From NCBI GenBank assembly GCA_937875615.1, contig CALNBU010000747.1, positions 1 through 5,830 of the forward strand: DNA of 5,830 nt, read 5' to 3'. This stretch comes from an uncultured Archangium sp. Lineage in GTDB: Bacteria; Myxococcota; Myxococcia; Myxococcales; Myxococcaceae. Both the position numbers and the translations under genes were made by a program. This document shows positions 1 through 5,830 of the stretch, piece after piece. Each line of letters opens with the position of its first letter. The stretch's first letter is position 1. The notes beneath the pieces were generated by a model that was given only the letters and a program-made list of their open reading frames with translations, was not told the DNA's origin and did no database searches.

Positions 1-102
1 GCGGCGGAGCTGGGCCCGGAGTACGTGATCGATGCCCAGCTGGTGACCAGGAAGCTAGGCGCGCTCGCTGAAGACGAGGATCTCTCGCGCTACATCCTCT
101 GA
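1..102 (+). CDS. hslU: HslU (ClpY), C-terminal end of the HslUV protease ATPase, partial
   Basis: The window opens inside a reading frame whose last 33 residues end in DEDLSRYIL before a TGA stop at 100-102. This ending closely matches the conserved C-terminus of HslU (E. coli ends DLSRFIL). In that family the C-terminal tail docks into pockets of the HslV peptidase and activates it, so its preservation suggests a working HslUV pair. HslU is the AAA+ unfoldase that feeds substrates to HslV in the cytoplasm. The preceding visible residues (ELGPEYVIDAQLV) fit the final strand-helix region of the family. The ATPase domain, the start and any hslV lie outside the window. argD follows on the same strand after 41 bases, so co-transcription is plausible. 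The call rests on the tail alone. Confidence 0.87.
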   Translation, partial: AAELGPEYVIDAQLVTRKLGALAEDEDLSRYIL

Positions 103-130
103 CCCGGGAGCCAATTCTGCAGAGCCTGTT

Positions 131-137
131 AAAGAGG
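131..137 (+). promoter_or_regulatory. Ribosome binding site of argD
   Basis: AAAGAGG lies six bases upstream of ATG 144. It is a good purine-rich Shine-Dalgarno match and supports that ATG as the start. It sits in the 41-base gap after hslU, in which no convincing promoter or terminator is visible. Confidence 0.6.
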
Positions 138-143
138 TCCGCC

Positions 144-1340
144 ATGAGTCGAACCGAAGAGATCGTCACGCAGGCGAAGGCGTCGTTGCTCCAGAACTAC
201 AAGCAGCAGCCGGTGGTGCTCGCGCGCGGAGAGGGGAGCTGGGTGTGGGACGTCGAGGGCCGCCGCTACCTCGACCTCATCGGCGGCATCGCCACCTGCG
301 CGCTCGGTCACTGCCACCCCGCGGTCACCGCGGCGGCGAAGCAGCAGCTCGACGCGCTCTGGCACGTCTCCAACGTCTTCTACTCGGAGCCCTCGGTGCA
401 GCTGGCCGCGCGGTTGACGAAGGCGAGCGGTCTGGCCGACGCGCGCGTCTTCTTCTGTAACTCCGGGGCGGAGGCCAACGAGGCGTTGATCAAAGCGGCG
501 CGTCGCTATCAACACGCGGTGAAGGGCGAGGCGGCGCGCAGCGAGATCATCACCTTCGAAGGTGGCTTCCACGGGCGCACGCTGGCCACTGTCACCGCCA
601 CCGCGCAGCCGAAGTACCACGCGGGCTTCGAGCCGCTGCCACAGGGCTTCCGCTACGCCCGCATGGGAGATCTCGACAGCGTCAAGCAGCACCTCGGCCC
701 CACCACCGCCGCCATCCTGGTGGAGTCGATTCAGGGCGAGGGCGGCGTGCGCCCCGCGCCGGAGGGGTTCCTCAAGGCGCTGCGCGCGCTGTGTGACGAG
801 CACGGCGCGCTGTTGTTGATCGACGAGGTGCAGACCGGCACTGGCCGCACCGGCAAGGTGTTCGGTCACCAGCACGACGGCGTCACCCCGGACGCCTTCT
901 CGCTCGCCAAGTCGCTCGGCAACGGGCTGCCCATCGGCGCCATGGTGTGCAACGGCGCGGTGGGGCAGGCCTTGTCGCCCGGCACGCATGGCTCCACCTT
1001 CGGCGGGAATCCGGTGGCCTGCGCCGCGGCGCTGGTCACCTGGGAGCTCGCCACCAGCCCGGAGCAGCTGGCCGACACCACCGCGAAGGGCCTGTTCTTC
1101 CGCGAGCAGGCGTTGGCGCTGCAGGCGCGCCGACCGGAGCGGGTGAAGGACGTGCGCGGCCGCGGGCTGCTGTGGGGTCTGGAGCTCGAGGGCGGCGCCG
1201 CCGAGGTGCTGGGACGCTGCCGGGAGAACGGGCTCCTCCTCAACCTGGCCGGCGAGAAGACGCTCCGGTTCGCGCCCTCCTACCTGACGACCCGCGAGCA
1301 GCTCGAAGAAGGGCTTGCCATCGTCGAACGTTCCTTGTGA
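144..1340 (+). CDS. argD: Acetylornithine/succinyldiaminopimelate aminotransferase (class III PLP enzyme)
   Basis: This 398-residue protein is a full-length class III (ornithine-type) aminotransferase, about the usual 390-405 residues for ArgD. It would transfer the amino group between N-acetylornithine and 2-oxoglutarate in arginine synthesis; many ArgD enzymes also serve as DapC in lysine/diaminopimelate synthesis. Visible motifs in order: LIGGIATCALGHCHP (46-59); SGAEANEAL (107-115), which binds the cofactor phosphate; FHGRTL (142-147) with Arg145; LLLIDEVQTGTGRTG (223-237) with Asp227 for the pyridine nitrogen; SLAKSLGNGLPIGA (253-266) with the Schiff-base lysine Lys256; and STFGGNP (284-290). 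GRGLLWGLEL (339-348) marks the C-terminal small domain. The start is supported by AAAGAGG six bases upstream. Nothing looks damaged. The protein is cytoplasmic. The closest alternative is another acylornithine or ornithine-type aminotransferase (AstC or RocD-like); the short length and GGIATCALGH favour ArgD. Confidence 0.9.
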   Translation: MSRTEEIVTQAKASLLQNYKQQPVVLARGEGSWVWDVEGRRYLDLIGGIATCALGHCHPAVTAAAKQQLDALWHVSNVFYSEPSVQLAARLTKASGLADARVFFCNSGAEANEALIKAARRYQHAVKGEAARSEIITFEGGFHGRTLATVTATAQPKYHAGFEPLPQGFRYARMGDLDSVKQHLGPTTAAILVESIQGEGGVRPAPEGFLKALRALCDEHGALLLIDEVQTGTGRTGKVFGHQHDGVTPDAFSLAKSLGNGLPIGAMVCNGAVGQALSPGTHGSTFGGNPVACAAALVTWELATSPEQLADTTAKGLFFREQALALQARRPERVKDVRGRGLLWGLELEGGAAEVLGRCRENGLLLNLAGEKTLRFAPSYLTTREQLEEGLAIVERSL

Positions 1341-1345
1341 ATTAT
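1315..1345 (+). promoter_or_regulatory. Possible weak promoter at the end of argD
   Basis: TTGCCA at 1315-1320 resembles a -35 box (five of six) and AATTAT at 1340-1345 a -10 box (four of six). The 19-base spacer is longer than ideal. The second element falls in a short AT-rich patch (TGAATTATT, 1338-1346) that stands out in this GC-rich window. If real, it would give the J-protein/Hsp70 genes transcription separate from argD with a leader of about a dozen bases. This is a pattern match only; the AT-rich patch could be chance. Confidence 0.22.
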
Positions 1346-1365
1346 TCCGTCGGGGGCGTCCAATC

Positions 1366-2304
1366 TTGGCAGACGAGAAGGTCGACATCGATGAAGCGCG
1401 GCAGCGCGAGATCCTCGCGCTCGAAGCGAGGCTGACGAGCAGTAACCACTTCGAGGTACTGGGGCTGCAGAACGGTGCGTCGATCGAGCAGGCGCGGACG
1501 GCGTTCCGGGAGCTGTCGCTGCGGTTTCACCCCGACCGCTTCTTCGGGCGGAACATGGGGCCGTTCAAGGCGAAGCTCGATCGCATCTTCCGCAGGCTGA
1601 TCGAGGCCAACCAGACGCTGGGCGACGCAGACCGCCGGGCCGCGTGGCTGGCGGCGAACCCTCACCTGCAGGGCAGCGGCGGGTCCGCCATTCGCTCCGG
1701 CGGAGAGAAGACTGAGACCGAGCGCGCCCGGGACGAGGAGCGTCGGCGCCGCTTCGCGCTGCACCCGTACCTCTCGAAGGCCACGCGGGTGGTGGACACC
1801 ATCCACCGCGCGCGGGAGCACCTGAAGAACGGTGAGTTCAGCCAGGCGTTCTCCATTCTCAATCAGGCCTCCAGCGTGGAGCCGGGGAATCAGGAGTTGA
1901 AGGTGCTGCTGGCGGAGGCGCGCCGCAAGCTGGAGCACGGTCGCGCCGCCGAGCAGTTCAAGCGCGGGCAGGACGCGCTTGACATGGGCGACGACGACGG
2001 CGCGCTCTCCGCGTTCCGGTCCGCGGTGTCGGCGGATCCTACCCATCACCCGTCGGCGTACAAGGTGGCGCTCCTGCTGCAACGCCGCGGGGCGCACGTC
2101 CACGAGGTGCTGAGCTACGCCCAGAAGGCGGTGCAACACGCACCTGCACCCACCACCGCCGAAGCGGCAGAGCAGGGGACGGGCTACCATCGGCTGCTCT
2201 CGAAGTTGTACGAGTCGGCGGGCTCCCGCGCGCTCAGCCGGAAGCACCACGAAGAGTCGGAGCGCCTGGGCCGCGAGGTCGAACGGCTCCGAAAGAAGCG
2301 CTGA
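1366..2304 (+). CDS. J-domain (DnaJ-like) co-chaperone with C-terminal TPR-like helices
   Basis: The likely product is 312 residues from TTG 1366, which has a GGGGG stretch (1352-1356) nine bases upstream. The same frame is open back to TTG 1315, but that start would overlap argD and add residues unlike a J-protein. Residues 28-97 form a J domain: NHFEVLGL (27-34) opens it, helix II runs to RFHPDRFF with the HPD motif at 55-57, which in the family stimulates Hsp70 ATP hydrolysis, and helix IV ends DRRAAW (89-94), where DnaJ has QKRAAYD. There is no Gly/Phe region and no CxxCxGxG zinc finger, so this is a type C J-protein. A charged linker (113-130) leads to paired helices resembling TPR repeats, roughly 144-177 (ending LNQASSVEPGNQ), 194-227 (AFRSAVSADPTH) and 230-260. 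The C-terminus is very basic and charged. No signal peptide or membrane segment is seen. It is followed by a dnaK paralogue 43 bases downstream, its probable partner. What the TPR part binds is unknown. Confidence 0.83.
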   Translation: MADEKVDIDEARQREILALEARLTSSNHFEVLGLQNGASIEQARTAFRELSLRFHPDRFFGRNMGPFKAKLDRIFRRLIEANQTLGDADRRAAWLAANPHLQGSGGSAIRSGGEKTETERARDEERRRRFALHPYLSKATRVVDTIHRAREHLKNGEFSQAFSILNQASSVEPGNQELKVLLAEARRKLEHGRAAEQFKRGQDALDMGDDDGALSAFRSAVSADPTHHPSAYKVALLLQRRGAHVHEVLSYAQKAVQHAPAPTTAEAAEQGTGYHRLLSKLYESAGSRALSRKHHEESERLGREVERLRKKR

Positions 2305-2347
2305 AGCTGGCGTCTGTCTCCAGCCGTTCTAGGCTCGGTCCCTCAAC
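2305..2347. other. Short gap with weak hairpins before the Hsp70 gene
   Basis: The 43 bases between the J-protein stop and the Hsp70 ATG hold two mutually exclusive small stems: GCTGG/CCAGC (2306-2310 with 2320-2324, nine-base loop) and AGCC/GGCT (2322-2325 with 2332-2335). Neither is followed by a T run, so an intrinsic terminator is unlikely. No clear Shine-Dalgarno sequence precedes ATG 2348; the nearest AGG (2331-2333) is 14 bases away. The upstream frame is closed by TAG at 2330-2332, so the ATG is effectively forced. Confidence 0.3.
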
Positions 2348-4182
<1,835 letters not shown>

Positions 4183-4186
<4 letters not shown>

Positions 4187-5505
4187 GTCGGGAGCGCGCA
4201 GTCCAGTTGGTGGAGGCCGCGGTCTGGCTCCGGTTGTCGGGCGACGATGAGGGAGCCCGGAAGTTGTTCGAGCGCGCGCTCAAGCTCGATCCCGACAACG
4301 AGCAGGCGCTCAAGCACCTGCGCGGCGAAGAGCTGCCGCCTCCGGAGGATCCGCCGATGCTGCCTCCACCGGACCTCGACGGAGACTGGGGAAAGCAGAC
4401 CGGCCAGCCGAGTCCGGTGCCGCAGATCTCTCCCGTGGTCAGCTCGAAGTCGGGCACGCAGCAGTTGTTCCCCGAGCCGGGGGTGTCCTCGAAGTCGGGC
4501 ACCCAGCAGCTGTTCCCCGAGCGCAGCTCGCCGTCGAAGTCAGGGACGCAGCAGCTGTTTCCAGAGCCCGGCGCGCCGCAGCGGTCGGGCACGCAGCAGC
4601 TCTTCCCCGAGCCGTCCGGATCCGGCACGCAGAAGCTCTTTCCACCCGCGCCGCCGCGCACCACCCAGCCGTTGTTTCCGGAGCCGCGGGCCGGCACGCA
4701 GGAGCTCTTTCCTCCCCGCACCACCCGGGAGCTGTTCCCCGACGGCGTGCCGCAGCGGCCCGGGACGTTGGAGATCCTCCCCGGCGGTGCGGTGGTGCCC
4801 GGAGAAGACGCGCAGGTGCCCATCGCGCCCCGGGTGATCACCCTGGGAGAGGACGCCGACGAGGAGCCGCTGCCCCCGCCCACCTTCGCGCCGCCGGATG
4901 AGGCCGAGGGCCTCGAAGGCAACGCGTGGGGGTGGACGCCCTCGGCCGAGGACTACGCAGAGCCCATCGCGCCGCGTCCCTCTCCCGCGCTGGCTCCGAC
5001 CGCGGAGTCCGCGTGGGATCAACGCACCAACCCTGGCATCAAGCTCACGCTGAGCGGCGACGATGGGACCTTCGATCTCATCCGCTCCGATTCGAAGATC
5101 ACCCCCGCGCCACCAGACCGGGCCGGCGAGCTGCGGATCATCTTGAGGGGGGCCAAGGATCTCCTCGACCTCGATGATCACACCGGCGCCATGGAACTCA
5201 TCAACAAGGCGAGCTCGCTGGCGCCGGAGGACCCGGAGGTGATCGCGCTCAAGGCGCGCAGCGAAGAGACGCTGCTGCGCATGTTCGAGTCGAAGCTCGG
5301 ACGCATGGAGTCGATTCCCCGGGTGCTGCTCAAGGACGACGAGATCATCTGGCTCAACCTGGACCACCGCGCGGGCTTCGTGCTCGCGCAGATCGACGGC
5401 ACCGTCTCCTTCGATGATCTCTTCTCGGTGTCAGGGATGTCGCGCATCGACACCGCGCGCATCCTTGCGCAGCTCATCGACGAAGGCGTGATCAGCCGCG
5501 GATGA
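4183..5505 (+). CDS. TPR and GTQQLFPE-repeat protein with a conserved C-terminal module, function unknown
   Basis: This is a 440-residue protein in three parts. Residues 5-46 form a TPR-like helical hairpin (AVWLRLSGDDEGARKLFERALKLDPDN). Residues 50-312 are rich in Pro, Gly, Ser and acidic residues, probably disordered, and contain nine copies of a GTQQLFPE-like motif (91-201). Residues 314-350 are again TPR-like (LLDLDDHTGAMELINKASSLAPEDPE). A helix (362-377) leads to a compact C-terminal module (378-438) containing IPRVLLKDDEIIWLNLDHRAGFVLAQIDGTVSFDDLFSVSGMS and ending LAQLIDEGVI. That module resembles one recurring in myxobacterial TPR and signalling proteins and has a PqqD-like pattern (a 'DG' turn followed by helices and a final 'GxI'); both are recalled, not searched. 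No signal peptide, membrane segment or enzyme motif is seen, so it is probably cytoplasmic. Coupled translation with the Hsp70 suggests a client, adaptor or scaffold of that chaperone. I do not recognise a named gene. Confidence 0.85.
4453..4785 (+). repeat. Nine in-frame copies of a GTQQLFPE-type peptide motif
   Basis: Copies start at 4453, 4498, 4543, 4588, 4624, 4660, 4693, 4720 and 4762. The first four are exactly 45 bases (15 residues) apart and encode an identical GTQQLFPE, three of them preceded by SKS. The next five are more closely or irregularly spaced and degenerate: GTQKLFPP, TTQPLFPE, GTQELFPP, TTRELFPD and GTLEILPG. Spacers are Pro, Ser, Arg and Gly rich. Codons differ between identical copies: ggc or ggg for Gly, acg or acc for Thr, ttg, ctg or ctc for Leu, ttc or ttt for Phe, and ccc or cca for Pro. 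The peptide is therefore more conserved than the DNA. Confidence 0.9.
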
Positions 5506-5830
5506 TGGCGGTCCACACCGCGCGCACCACCAGCTTGTCGTGCTGGTTGTGGGTCTCGGTGGTGACCTCCAGGAAGTCGAGCGAGCGCTTGGTGATGATG
5601 TCGGTGATCTTCCCCGTGGTGCGCAGCCGATCTCCGGACCGCACCACCTCGTGGAAGGCGAACTGCTGCTCGCCGTGCACCAGCCGGAGGATGTTCAGGT
5701 TCAGCTCGGGATCGACGCAGGCGCGCGCGAAGGGCGTGATGGCGAAGGTCACCGCGAAGCTGGGGAAGGCGATGACCTCGCCGTAGGGGCCACCCTGCGC
5801 GGCGGTCTCGTCGTGCAGCAGCGGGCTCAG
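5492..5830 (-). CDS. MaoC/FAS1-like hot-dog dehydratase-type protein, C-terminal part, N-terminus outside window
   Basis: The frame is open from the right edge to a TGA at 5494-5492, giving 112 residues. The first visible residues, LSPLLHDETAA, resemble the (N)PLxHDExxA stretch of MaoC_dehydrat_N/FAS1-like dehydratases, and GPYGEVIAFPSFAV fits the following Y/G...APPTFA segment. The characteristic strands then follow: LRLVHGEQQFAFHEVVRSGDRLRTTGKITDI, TKRSLDFLEVTTETHNQHDKLVVRAVWTAIIRG. Family members hydrate or dehydrate acyl thioesters, often as one half of a heterodimer, in fatty-acid or polyketide-type metabolism; the substrate here cannot be told. A GTG at 5752 could be taken as a start, but the motif upstream of it shows the gene continues past the window. 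It is convergent with, and overlaps by 14 bp, the repeat-protein gene, and no hairpin terminator is evident at the junction. Confidence 0.8.
   Translation of the reverse strand: MSPLLHDETAAQGGPYGEVIAFPSFAVTFAITPFARACVDPELNLNILRLVHGEQQFAFHEVVRSGDRLRTTGKITDIITKRSLDFLEVTTETHNQHDKLVVRAVWTAIIRG

Noticed and set aside
129..1388. 419-residue open frame on the - strand opposite argD
   Set aside because: Its composition is low in structure and shows no family motif, while the + strand encodes a complete aminotransferase with the PLP lysine. It is an antisense shadow.
1342..2250. 302-residue open frame on the - strand opposite the J-protein gene
   Set aside because: No recognisable motif; the + strand frame carries a clear HPD-containing J domain.
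2305..2347. Intrinsic terminator separating the J-protein and Hsp70 genes
   Set aside because: The stems are only four to five base pairs and lack a following T run.
4453..4632. CRISPR array or other non-coding direct repeat
   Set aside because: The 45-base period is a coding multiple of three, copies differ mainly at third codon positions, and the frame is open through a larger protein.
4453..4785. Beta-clamp-binding motif (QLxLF type) in the TQQLF repeats
   Set aside because: The spacing does not fit: the glutamine required at the first position of the pentapeptide is a threonine in every good copy, and nine copies in one protein would be unlike known clamp binders.
5492..5752. Complete 86-residue protein starting at GTG 5752 on the - strand
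   Set aside because: The frame continues without a stop to the window edge and the upstream residues (PLLHDETAA...AFPSFAV) match the family, so this is an internal valine codon of a larger gene.

Overview
This high-GC window has dense, short-spaced genes, a type C J-domain protein with TPR-like helices, a DnaK paralogue and a TPR/proline-rich repeat protein. That style suggests a delta-proteobacterium-like organism, most likely Myxococcota. The taxonomic call is inference from protein style and base composition; no marker gene is complete enough here to prove it.

Layout. Bases 1-102 are the last 33 codons of hslU, the ATPase of the HslUV protease, recognised by its DEDLSRYIL C-terminus. A 41-base gap with a good ribosome binding site leads to argD (144-1340), an acetylornithine/succinyldiaminopimelate-type PLP aminotransferase with all its hallmark motifs. 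After 25 bases comes a J-domain protein that probably starts at TTG 1366 and ends at 2304. A 43-base gap follows, then a 612-residue Hsp70/DnaK paralogue (2348-4186). Its stop overlaps the GTG start of a 440-residue protein (4183-5505). That protein has an N-terminal TPR-like hairpin, a proline-rich middle with nine copies of a GTQQLFPE-type motif, and a C-terminal module seen by recall in myxobacterial proteins and possibly PqqD-like. All five genes are on the + strand. On the - strand, running in from the right edge (5830-5492), is the C-terminal part of a MaoC/FAS1-like hot-dog dehydratase-type protein. Its 3' end overlaps the repeat protein tail to tail by 14 bp.

How they work together. 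hslU and argD look like ordinary housekeeping genes. The three genes from 1366 to 5505 look like a self-contained accessory Hsp70 module: a dedicated J-domain co-chaperone, its Hsp70, and a translationally coupled third protein that could be a client, adaptor or scaffold. No grpE is present. The Hsp70 keeps its ATPase and J-protein docking residues, but both residues of the substrate-enclosing arch differ from E. coli DnaK (Ala405/Ser430 instead of Met404/Ala429) and its C-terminal lid region is short. The repeat protein keeps an identical eight-residue motif in four copies despite different synonymous codons, which points to selection on the peptide. The function of the module is not known from the sequence.

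There is no tRNA, rRNA, CRISPR array, insertion sequence or gene-free stretch over 300 bases.
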